Source of the DNA: an uncultured Synergistales bacterium
GTDB taxonomy: Bacteria; Synergistota; Synergistia; Synergistales; Aminobacteriaceae
Length of the DNA stretch: 5,665 nucleotides
Assembly (NCBI GenBank): GCA_905236605.1
Contig: CAJORD010000233.1
Location: 1 to 5,665, forward strand
Direction: 5' to 3'
Of this stretch, positions 1 through 4,958 are shown piece after piece. The notes beneath the pieces were generated by a model, which saw nothing but the letters and a program-made list of their open reading frames with translations, had not been told where the DNA came from and searched no databases. The position numbers and the translations under genes are program-made. Position 1 is the stretch's first letter, and each line of letters begins with the position of its first letter.

Positions 1-198
1 CACACAAAATTTTGCTTTCATAGTTCCGGGTTTGTCATCGAAGCCGCCGTGGATCATTGAGCTATTAGCACGGCTGGCTCCGGACGGAAGCTCGGAGGCT
101 TTGTCAAGCACAGCGATTTTTAATTTATATTTTGAAAATTCGCGTGCTATACCTGCTCCCGTTACGCCAGAACCGATAATAATTACATCGTAGTTCAT
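1..198 (-). CDS. FAD-dependent oxidoreductase, probable glycerol-3-phosphate dehydrogenase-like (N-terminal 66 residues; cut by left edge)
   Basis: The frame opens with ATG at 198 and stays open to base 1, so only the N-terminus is present. Residues 1-30 form a Rossmann beta-alpha-beta unit: MNYDVIIIGSGVTGAGIARE has the GxGxxG dinucleotide-binding motif (G9, G11, G14), followed by the acidic residue ending strand two (VLDK, about residues 33-36). Residues 40-60 (SGASRANSSMIHGGFDDKPG) match the FAD-contacting stretch of the DAO/LhgO/GlpA family (COG0579-like), where a SxxNSxxxHxG pattern is usual. An AGAGGGGGA ribosome site lies 11 bases before the ATG. It is third after glpF and glpK on the same strand, which suggests oxidation of glycerol 3-phosphate to dihydroxyacetone phosphate. 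In many anaerobes this gene is followed by a second FAD oxidoreductase and a DUF1667 protein, which would lie outside the window. The alternative, L-2-hydroxyglutarate oxidase, cannot be excluded from 66 residues. The family call is firm and the substrate is inferred from context. Confidence 0.85.
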   Translation of the reverse strand, partial: MNYDVIIIGSGVTGAGIAREFSKYKLKIAVLDKASELPSGASRANSSMIHGGFDDKPGTMKAKFCV

Positions 199-224
199 GA
201 ATTTCGATTCCCCCTCTGTATCTT

Positions 225-266
225 GAATAAAAGAAAGAGGAGTCAGGCTTTCACTTCCTAACTCCT
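225..266 (-). terminator. Hairpin plus U-rich tail between glpK and the FAD oxidoreductase gene
   Basis: Read on the minus strand, AGGAGTTAGG (266 to 257) can pair with CCTGACTCCT (247 to 238) around a 9-base loop, giving a 10-bp stem with one G-U pair. The next bases are CTTTCTTTTATTC (237 to 225). This resembles an intrinsic terminator with an imperfect U tract. Because it lies inside the presumed operon, it is more likely a partial terminator or an mRNA processing or stability element. The pair that is G-U in the RNA would be C-A on the other strand, so the structure fits the glp transcript only. A similar hairpin follows glpF. Confidence 0.5.
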
Positions 267-281
267 ACTTCCTAATTCCTA
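254..281. repeat. Four tandem degenerate heptamers (consensus NYTCCTA)
   Basis: On the plus strand the four units are CTTCCTA, ACTCCTA, CTTCCTA and ATTCCTA in direct succession. They also read as two 14-base units differing at one position. They sit directly downstream of the glpK stop codon (289-291). The first two units supply one arm of the hairpin at 238-266. Related TCCTA words recur at 1950-1956 and 1987-1997. This looks like a small short-tandem-repeat element; whether it is dispersed in the genome cannot be seen here. Confidence 0.6.
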
Positions 282-288
282 CTTAATT

Positions 289-1821
289 TTAGTCCGTCCA
301 GTTGCGGCACTTTTCGATAGCTTTCTTCCAGCCTGCGTAGGCTTTCTCACGGTCGGCCTCGTCATTTTCGGGCGTGAATTTGTGGTCCTGTGCCCAGTTA
401 GCGCGAATGTCGCCCTCATCTTTCCAGAATCCCACAGCAAGTCCTGCCGCGTAAGAAGCTCCGAGTGCCGTCGTTTCATTGACGACAGGTCGAACAACGT
501 CAGCTCCGAGAATGTCGGCCTGAATCTGCATGAGCAAGTTATTAACTACTGCGCCGCCGTCAACTTTCAAAGCCGCAAGTTTCTTGCCGGAGTCTTTCTC
601 CATAGCCTCGATAACGTCGCGTGTCTGATAGCAAAGCGATTCGAGAGTTGCGCGAATAAAATGCTCTTTGCGAATGTAGCGTGTCATTCCGACGATTGCG
701 CCGCGTGCGGTCATGTCCCAATACGGAGCAAAGAGTCCAGAGAACGCCGGGACGAAATACATTCCGCCGGAGTCTTTGACTTTGCCTGCGTAGTATTCGC
801 TGACAGGAGCGTCATCAATCATCTTCAAGTTATCGCGAAGCCACTGGATAGCCGCGCCTGCGATTGCGATTGAGCCTTCGAGAGCGTAATAGCATTTGCC
901 CGGCTCGCGTGAATAGAACGCCGTTGTTAAGAGTCCGTTCTTTGAAGGGATCGGTTTGTCGCCGATGTTCATGAGCATGAAGCAGCCTGTGCCATAAGTG
1001 TTCTTGGCTTCGCCTTCGCTCAAGCAAGCCTGACCGAATAAAGCCGCCTGCTGGTCGCCTAAGTCGCCTGCTACAGGAATCTCACCGCCGAACGGGCCGT
1101 CTTTAACGGTCTTTCCGTAAACGTAGCTTGACGGCATAATCTTCGGAAGCATTGACGCCGGGATTTGAAGCTCTTTCATCATTTCTTCGTCCCACTGGCA
1201 AGTCTTGATGTTCATTAAGAGAGTTCTTGAAGCGTTTGAAACGTCCGTAACATGAACGCCACCATTAACTCCGCCGGTTAAGTTCCAGATGAGCCAAGTA
1301 TCAGTGTTGCCGAAAAGAAGTTCGCCGCGCTCGGCTTTTGCTCTTGCGCCTTCGACGTGGTCAAGAATCCAACGGATTTTTGTTCCGGAGAAATAAGGGT
1401 TGATTAAAAGTCCCGTGATGTCTTTGACTTTGCCTTCGCCTTTTTCATTTTGTCCCCAGCCGGGCTTCTTGAGCCATTGTGCGCAAAAATCTTGAGTTCT
1501 CGTACACTGCCAGACGATAGCGTTATAAATCGGCTTGCCTGTGGCTTTGTCCCAAACTACTGTTGTCTCGCGCTGATTCGTGATTCCGACTGCTGCGATC
1601 TCCGACGGGTCGGCCTTGGCCTGTGCTAATGCTCCGCGGATAACGTCCTGAGTTCTGCTCCAGATTTCCATCGCGTTGTGTTCAACCCAGCCGGGCTGCG
1701 GGAAAATCTGCTCATGTTCCATTTGATACGACGCTGCGGGACGGCCGTCCTTCGTGAACAACATGCAACGGGTGCTGGTTGTGCCTTGGTCAATAGCTGC
1801 TACATATTTCTTGTCTGCCAT
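289..1821 (-). CDS. glpK: Glycerol kinase (EC 2.7.1.30)
   Basis: This cytoplasmic FGGY-family kinase phosphorylates glycerol with ATP to give sn-glycerol 3-phosphate. At 510 residues it is close to the usual 495-505. Visible motifs, numbered from the chosen start, are the N-terminal phosphate loop DQGTTSTR (11-18), [10 protein letters not shown] (82-91), the glycerol-contact stretch [11 protein letters not shown] (44-54), [12 protein letters not shown] (173-184), the catalytic aspartate in [10 protein letters not shown] (D256), the ATP-site [10 protein letters not shown] (274-283), [15 protein letters not shown] (355-369), and the C-terminal nucleotide-binding DGGAVVNN (421-428). The start at 1821 is preferred because homologues begin at [15 protein letters not shown] and a near-perfect TAAGGAGGAA lies 11 bases upstream. 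The same frame is nevertheless open to an ATG at 1944 with its own ribosome site. The histidine phosphorylated by HPr in Bacillus and Enterococcus GlpK aligns here to G242, and the GGKGG loop that binds fructose 1,6-bisphosphate in E. coli is absent. It lies second in the glpF-glpK-oxidoreductase operon, and the function call is very secure. Confidence 0.97.
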   Translation of the reverse strand: MADKKYVAAIDQGTTSTRCMLFTKDGRPAASYQMEHEQIFPQPGWVEHNAMEIWSRTQDVIRGALAQAKADPSEIAAVGITNQRETTVVWDKATGKPIYNAIVWQCTRTQDFCAQWLKKPGWGQNEKGEGKVKDITGLLINPYFSGTKIRWILDHVEGARAKAERGELLFGNTDTWLIWNLTGGVNGGVHVTDVSNASRTLLMNIKTCQWDEEMMKELQIPASMLPKIMPSSYVYGKTVKDGPFGGEIPVAGDLGDQQAALFGQACLSEGEAKNTYGTGCFMLMNIGDKPIPSKNGLLTTAFYSREPGKCYYALEGSIAIAGAAIQWLRDNLKMIDDAPVSEYYAGKVKDSGGMYFVPAFSGLFAPYWDMTARGAIVGMTRYIRKEHFIRATLESLCYQTRDVIEAMEKDSGKKLAALKVDGGAVVNNLLMQIQADILGADVVRPVVNETTALGASYAAGLAVGFWKDEGDIRANWAQDHKFTPENDEADREKAYAGWKKAIEKCRNWTD

Positions 1822-1944
1822 AGAAAATTGTTCCTCCTTAATAATTAAATTTGTTTGTGTGTTTGAATCCTGTGATGCTACTTGCGTTGTTGAAGATGAA
1901 GATGAAGAATCCGCTGTGCCGAAAAATTTTGAAAAAAATGACAT
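1822..1944 (-). CDS. In-frame 41-codon upstream extension of glpK (serine-rich leader or alternative N-terminus)
   Basis: An ATG at 1944 opens a frame that runs without a stop into glpK. It would add 41 residues beginning [20 protein letters not shown]. The segment has a short amphipathic start (FFSKFF), then a polar Ser/Thr/Gln/Asn-rich run, then [10 protein letters not shown] just before the normal GlpK methionine. An AGGAG sits 6 bases before the ATG, so initiation here is credible. I recognise no domain, and GlpK proteins normally lack such an extension. It could make a second, longer GlpK isoform, act as a translated leader coupled to the internal start, or be a fortuitous open frame. 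The good ribosome site argues against the last option but does not exclude it. There is no hydrophobic stretch long enough for a classical signal peptide. Confidence 0.4.
1831..1840 (-). promoter_or_regulatory. Strong ribosome binding site that decides the glpK start
   Basis: Minus strand TAAGGAGGAA (1840 to 1831) is a near-perfect anti-16S match, with GGAGG ending 11 bases before the ATG at 1821. It lies inside the upstream in-frame extension and supports initiation at [12 protein letters not shown] as the main start. The upstream start at 1944 has a weaker AGGAG (1955 to 1951). Confidence 0.85.
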
Positions 1945-1955
1945 AGCTAACTCCT

Positions 1956-1997
1956 AAATATAAAAAATGAGGAACTAGGCAAAAATCCTAATTCCTC
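1956..1997 (-). terminator. Hairpin plus U-rich tail between glpF and glpK
   Basis: On the minus strand GAGGAATTAGG (1997 to 1987) pairs with CCTAGTTCCTC (1979 to 1969) around a 7-base loop. The 11-bp stem is complete apart from one G-U pair. ATTTTTTATATTT (1968 to 1956) follows. This has the form of an intrinsic terminator directly after the glpF stop (2006-2008). The following glpK has its own ribosome site only 1 base beyond the tail. It may be a partial terminator that lowers kinase expression relative to the facilitator, or a 3' stabiliser of a processed glpF message. The G-U pair is possible only in minus-strand RNA. Confidence 0.6.
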
Positions 1998-2005
1998 GTT
2001 AATAA

Positions 2006-2767
2006 TTACATAATTCCGAATGCTCTGCAGAAGAAGAATGCTACAACCGCTCCGGCCAACGGACCTAATACAGGTACCCATGAATAAGCCCAGTCTGAAT
2101 CTCTCTTGCCGGGGATCGGAAGAACAAAGTGAGCGATACGCGGTGAAAGGTCTCTAGCGGGGTTCAAAGCGTAACCGGTCGGGCCGCCAAGTGCTGCACC
2201 AAGTCCGTAGATGATTCCGACTACAAAGAATGTTCCAAGACCAGGAGTAAAGCCTGCGCCCGCAACGCCCTTTGAGAATACGCACATAATGAGCGTAACA
2301 AGGAAGAATGTAGCGATTGCTTCGGTTATGAAGCAGCATACAAGGCTACGATCTGCTTCGCTCTTGTTGGGAGCCGTGCAGAATACTCCGAGCTGTGCGT
2401 TCGGGTCAGAGCCTTTCCAGTGATTGAGGTACGCGAGCCATACGACAACGCCGCCGCAGAAACCGCCAATCATTTGAGCAATGATGATTGCAAATGCTTC
2501 GCCCCATGAACCGTAAACGCCGGCCAATGTCTTCGCAACGGTTACGACAGGATTCAAATCTCCCTGCGCGGAGCCCATTGCGTTAGCCGCAAAGACGCCA
2601 AGACCTACTGCCCAAGCCCAGCCCCAACAAATATGAACCCAGTTAGAGCCGTTTGCTTTTGAATCTTTAAGAACTAAGTTGGCTACGTTGCCATCTCCAA
2701 AAACTACGAGAACGAGTGTGCCAAAAAATTCTCCCCATACGGGGCCCGGTGTTAAGAATGATCCCAT
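2006..2767 (-). CDS. glpF: Glycerol uptake facilitator, MIP/aquaporin family, with an NPV variant first pore motif
   Basis: This 253-residue inner-membrane channel for glycerol and other small uncharged solutes has six predicted membrane helices (about 11-33, 43-63, 88-113, 145-165, 176-193, 228-250) and two re-entrant half-helices carrying the pore motifs. The second motif is canonical for glyceroporins: GYALNPARDLSPR, with NPA at 202-204, the selectivity-filter arginine R205 and the glycerol-type aspartate D206. The first motif is GDLNPVVTVAKT, so NPA is replaced by NPV (72-74). A helix-1 glutamate (E13) and the GDGNVAN stretch match the Firmicutes-type subfamily. AAGGAGGA lies 8 bases before the ATG. 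It is the first gene of the operon, followed by glpK, which traps imported glycerol by phosphorylation. E. coli GlpF is longer (281 residues), but this length is normal for the subfamily. The family call is secure; preference for glycerol rests on the motif and the glpK neighbour. Confidence 0.95.
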   Translation of the reverse strand: MGSFLTPGPVWGEFFGTLVLVVFGDGNVANLVLKDSKANGSNWVHICWGWAWAVGLGVFAANAMGSAQGDLNPVVTVAKTLAGVYGSWGEAFAIIIAQMIGGFCGGVVVWLAYLNHWKGSDPNAQLGVFCTAPNKSEADRSLVCCFITEAIATFFLVTLIMCVFSKGVAGAGFTPGLGTFFVVGIIYGLGAALGGPTGYALNPARDLSPRIAHFVLPIPGKRDSDWAYSWVPVLGPLAGAVVAFFFCRAFGIM

Positions 2768-2821
2768 TTGAAAATCCTCCTTAAAAAATATTTATTAAAA
2801 AAATTTTTGTGAATTACCCAT

Positions 2822-2849
2822 ATTTTAGAATAATTTTTTTTTCTGTCAT
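2822..2849 (-). promoter_or_regulatory. Putative sigma-70-type promoter of the glpF-glpK operon
   Basis: On the minus strand ATGACA (2849 to 2844) is 16 bases from TAAAAT (2827 to 2822). Each box matches the consensus at five of six positions. The start would be near 2815, giving a leader of about 48 bases made almost entirely of A and T up to the AAGGAGGA of glpF. I saw no clear terminator between the upstream hxlR-type gene (stop at 2886) and this promoter, so some read-through from that gene is possible. No convincing catabolite-repression (cre) palindrome was found. Confidence 0.55.
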
Positions 2850-2885
2850 TAGGAATTTTGCGGGATTAAAAATTAAATTAAGAAA

Positions 2886-3242
2886 TTAAATCGACTGACA
2901 TTTCTCACAACGCGCCTTCGCATTCTCGAAATTCATTTCTTTGATTGCCCATTCGGCCGCCGCCGTCAACATTGGCAAAGCTCGCTCGCCCTTTATCGTC
3001 AAAGAATATTCGACGCGCGGCGGGACTTCGTTATATTGAGTTCTATTAATTAATCCGTCGGCCTCAAGTTCTTTGAGCGACTGCGCAAGCATCATGTTTG
3101 TGATTTCGCCGAGCCTTCGTTTGATTGCGCTATAGCGGTGCGGTTCTTTGTTCGCGAGGATACATATTATAGGTAGCTTCCACTTGCCGCCGAAAGTGTT
3201 CGACAAATATTTTAGCGGGCATATAGTTTCTTGATTAGGCAT
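2886..3242 (-). CDS. HxlR-family winged-helix transcriptional regulator
   Basis: The 118-residue protein from the ATG at 3242 has the usual HxlR length. The family pattern is clear: CPLKYLSNTFGGKWKLPIIC (8-27), with the conserved N-terminal cysteine C8 and GGKW, then RYSAIKRRLGEITNMMLAQS (36-55) for the recognition region. LKELEADGLINR (56-67) and PPRVEYSLTIKGE (74-86) form the wing. The frame is open to an ATG at 3344, but 3242 is preferred because AGGAG precedes it by 10 bases, homologues start here, and a strong promoter predicts transcription starting near 3309, inside the longer frame. Members bind DNA as dimers, and several (YodB, HypR, CatR) sense electrophiles or disulfide stress through the N-terminal cysteine. 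This one also has a C-terminal CEKC pair (C112, C115). Divergence from the hydrolase/ferredoxin operon suggests that it controls that operon and itself. The inducer is unknown. Confidence 0.92.
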   Translation of the reverse strand: MPNQETICPLKYLSNTFGGKWKLPIICILANKEPHRYSAIKRRLGEITNMMLAQSLKELEADGLINRTQYNEVPPRVEYSLTIKGERALPMLTAAAEWAIKEMNFENAKARCEKCQSI

Positions 3243-3257
3243 AAAAATTTTTCTCCT

Positions 3258-3276
3258 AAGTATAATTTTTAGACTT
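3258..3276. promoter_or_regulatory. Imperfect palindrome, candidate operator in the hxlR-type leader
   Basis: AAGTATAA (3258-3265) and TTAGACTT (3269-3276) are inverted arms separated by TTT and match at seven of eight positions. The element lies just upstream of the regulator's ribosome site (TCTCCT on the plus strand, 3252-3257) and within the predicted transcript. Short AT-rich palindromes of this kind are typical HxlR targets, but in AT-rich DNA chance occurrence is a real possibility. Confidence 0.35.
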
Positions 3277-3291
3277 GATATTAAAAAACTG

Positions 3292-3349
3292 CGTTCTTGC
3301 GTTATGAATATCGTAATTCTAAAATTTGAACGAATGATTTTCAAGAACG
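3292..3349. promoter_or_regulatory. Inverted CGTTCTTG/CAAGAACG arms with an extra GAACGA half-site around the divergent promoter
   Basis: CGTTCTTG (3292-3299) and CAAGAACG (3342-3349) are perfect 8-base inverted copies, 42 bases apart. GAACGA occurs at 3328-3333 and again at 3345-3350, 17 bases apart. The right arm overlaps the -35 box of the hxlR-type gene, and the left arm lies near +10 of its transcript. This layout suits an operator that bridges or blocks the promoter. It may serve the HxlR protein, but binding is inferred. Confidence 0.4.
3316..3344 (-). promoter_or_regulatory. Putative sigma-70-type promoter of the HxlR-family gene
   Basis: Minus strand TTGAAA (3344 to 3339) and TAGAAT (3321 to 3316) are separated by exactly 17 bases, and each matches consensus at five of six positions. 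Transcription would begin near 3309, leaving a leader of about 65 bases. This placement makes the upstream ATG at 3344 unusable and supports the start at 3242. On the opposite strand a TAAAAT (3320-3325) could be a -10 box for the hydrolase gene, but its -35 candidate (TTGCGT, 3298-3303) is weak, which would fit an activated or repressed promoter. Confidence 0.6.
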
Positions 3350-3377
3350 ATTCAAAATCACAGGGGGAAAAATTAAA

Positions 3378-4106
3378 ATGAAAATCAAAGTCGTAAAGCT
3401 TTATGACGATGGCGAATTCGCTGAAGATTTTCTTTTCGGCGGAGAGAACAAGAGCGACGGTCGCGCAGATGTAAAATATCCAGCGAGCCTTCAGAATTTT
3501 TTAATCGACATGGAAAACGGCGAAGTGATTCTCGTTGACACCGGCCTATCACCTGAAACACCGTTCAAAGGCTACAGGAAAGTTAATACTTACATGGACG
3601 CCTTCAAGGCGCTCGGTTACAAGCCTGAACAAGTTACAAAGATTCTCGTAACTCATAAGCACCCTGACCACACCGGCGAGCTTAAAGAATTTCCGAACGC
3701 AAAAGTTTATATCGGCCCGGAAGACGCTGACGCTTTGAAACTCACTGGCGAAAATATTATTCGCTGCGAATACACTGACGGAGCTTATAAAAATTTTGAA
3801 CACTCGCAGAAAATCGCCGACGGAATTTATTTCATCAAGGCACGCGGTCATACGAAGGGCAACAGCATTGTAATCGTTGAAGGCGATGACGGAGTTTATT
3901 ACATGATGCACGGCGACGTTACTTACAACGATACAGCATTAAAGAGAAACAAGCTTTCTATAGTGTTCGAGGACTTAGCGGCGGCACGTGATACTCTCGA
4001 CAGAGTTCGCGATTTTATAAAGAACAATCCGACGATTTATCTTTCAACGCACACGCCCGAAGGCTATAAGAATCTCGAAGAAAAAATCATTATGAAGCTT
4101 GACTAA
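3378..4106 (+). CDS. Metallo-beta-lactamase-fold hydrolase, N-acyl-homoserine-lactonase-like subgroup
   Basis: The 242-residue, probably cytoplasmic enzyme has no signal peptide. The metal-site residues appear in family order: ILVDTG (51-56), the signature THKHPDHTG with HxHxDH at 93-98, ARGHTKGN with H158, MHGDVTY with the bridging aspartate D180, and STHTPEGY with H225. This complete set predicts a dinuclear zinc (or iron) centre. The spacing and overall length resemble the AttM/AiiB-type lactonase branch, although the real substrate could be another ester, thioester or lactone. GGGGGA precedes the ATG by 10 bases. The stop codon TAA touches the ATG of the next gene, an EFR1-type flavodoxin/ferredoxin, so the two are co-translated. 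The divergent HxlR-family gene is the likely regulator. A quorum-quenching role is possible but not supported by this context; a redox or detoxification role is as likely. Substrate unknown. Confidence 0.88.
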   Translation: MKIKVVKLYDDGEFAEDFLFGGENKSDGRADVKYPASLQNFLIDMENGEVILVDTGLSPETPFKGYRKVNTYMDAFKALGYKPEQVTKILVTHKHPDHTGELKEFPNAKVYIGPEDADALKLTGENIIRCEYTDGAYKNFEHSQKIADGIYFIKARGHTKGNSIVIVEGDDGVYYMMHGDVTYNDTALKRNKLSIVFEDLAAARDTLDRVRDFIKNNPTIYLSTHTPEGYKNLEEKIIMKLD

Positions 4107-4937
4107 ATGATGAACGAAATTAAAAAAATTTATCTCGTATATTTCAGTCCGAGCGGCTCGACAGAAAAAATCGTTAAGACTGTCGCGTCTGAAATTAAAG
4201 GACTCGAAGTTGAAAAAATTGATCTTTTGACTTCCGCAAGCCGTCAGAAAAAATATAATTTCGGAAAAAATGATTTAGTTATCTTCGGCTGCATGACCGC
4301 GGGAAAACTCTTCACACTTTCCGATGAAATTTTTGCGTGCCTTGAAGCTAACGAAACCCCGTTTATCGGAGTTGCAACGTTCGGCAATACTTACTACGGG
4401 ATCGCCTTAAAAGAAATGTTGAGTCGCGCAACAAAACAGGGCTTCAAAGTTGCGGCTCTTGGTGCGTTTGTGGCGCGTCATTCGATTGACACAAGTTTTG
4501 CGGCTGAACGTCCTGACGCTAAAGACATCGAAATTATGAAAGACTTCGGGCGCAGAGCTTACGAGAAAATTTTGAGCGGCGATTTAACGCTTCACACGCA
4601 ACCTAAAACAGGCTGGTCCAATCTCGAACTCGGCAACAAAGTTATCGCTTATCGTGAGGAACACCCCGACGAGCCTTACGCTTTGCCGCCGTCGTATAAA
4701 TCTAAAGAGATGACCGACGCTTGTATTCAGTGCGGAACTTGCGCGAAACATTGCCCGACTGACGCAATTAATATCGCGAAGAAAACTTTTGATTTAGAGA
4801 AGTGTATCGGCTGTTGGGGCTGCATAAATCGTTGTCCGAAACACGCAATTAAATCAACGAGTAAAGAAATGGCCGACATTATGAAGAGCATTACGGATAT
4901 GCCGACAACTCGTTTAGAGCCGGAACTATTATTTTAG
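4107..4937 (+). CDS. EFR1-like flavodoxin / 2x[4Fe-4S] ferredoxin fusion protein
   Basis: The 276-residue redox protein has two parts. Residues 6-160 are a flavodoxin-like domain: IYLVYFSPSGSTEKIV has the FMN-phosphate loop S14-T19, and GVATFGNTYYG (88-98) supplies the second FMN-contact loop. Residues 200-248 are a bacterial-type double ferredoxin with CIQCGTCAKHCP (C206, C209, C212, C216) and CIGCWGCINRCP (C233, C236, C239, C243). All eight ligands for two [4Fe-4S] clusters are intact. The protein should pass low-potential electrons between FMN and the clusters in the cytoplasm; the partner enzyme is not known. The ATG follows the hydrolase stop with no gap (TAAATGATG), so translation may start at 4107 or 4110. 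No clear ribosome site precedes it, which points to coupling with the upstream gene. It ends 21 bases from the stop of the convergent LysR-type gene. Family assignment is strong, and the physiological role is open. Confidence 0.9.
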   Translation: MMNEIKKIYLVYFSPSGSTEKIVKTVASEIKGLEVEKIDLLTSASRQKKYNFGKNDLVIFGCMTAGKLFTLSDEIFACLEANETPFIGVATFGNTYYGIALKEMLSRATKQGFKVAALGAFVARHSIDTSFAAERPDAKDIEIMKDFGRRAYEKILSGDLTLHTQPKTGWSNLELGNKVIAYREEHPDEPYALPPSYKSKEMTDACIQCGTCAKHCPTDAINIAKKTFDLEKCIGCWGCINRCPKHAIKSTSKEMADIMKSITDMPTTRLEPELLF

Positions 4938-4958
4938 TTTTTTAAAGCTCCTTACTCC

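Noticed and set aside
382..873. Plus-strand open frame of 163 codons opposite glpK
   Set aside because: It is antisense to an unambiguous glycerol kinase, its translation resembles no family I know, and no ribosome site or promoter supports it. It is a shadow of glpK codon use.
1754..1957. Plus-strand frame opposite the glpK start and leader
   Set aside because: It is the complement of the GlpK N-terminus and serine-rich leader; the acidic run (DEDEE) is only the antisense of serine codons.
2154..2423. Overlapping frames on both strands inside glpF
   Set aside because: glpF shows complete aquaporin motifs in its own frame; the others lack domain features and start signals.
2768..2821. Possible riboswitch or structured leader before glpF
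   Set aside because: The leader is short (about 48 bases) and almost purely A/T, with no conserved riboswitch motif or stable stem.
2856..2886. Terminator after the HxlR-family gene
   Set aside because: The AT-rich stretch gives only partial, low-stability pairing without a GC stem.
3243..3344. Longer 152-residue start for the HxlR-family protein
   Set aside because: The extra 34 residues do not match the family, the predicted transcript starts inside them, and a proper ribosome site precedes the ATG at 3242.
3549..3911. Minus-strand frame of 120 codons inside the hydrolase gene
   Set aside because: It is antisense to the conserved HxHxDH enzyme and has no credible start signal.
4938..4958. 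Bidirectional terminator between the convergent ferredoxin and LysR genes
   Set aside because: I could not build a stem in the 21-base gap. Only a short T run (TTTTTT) is visible, so termination signals are weak or lie inside the genes.
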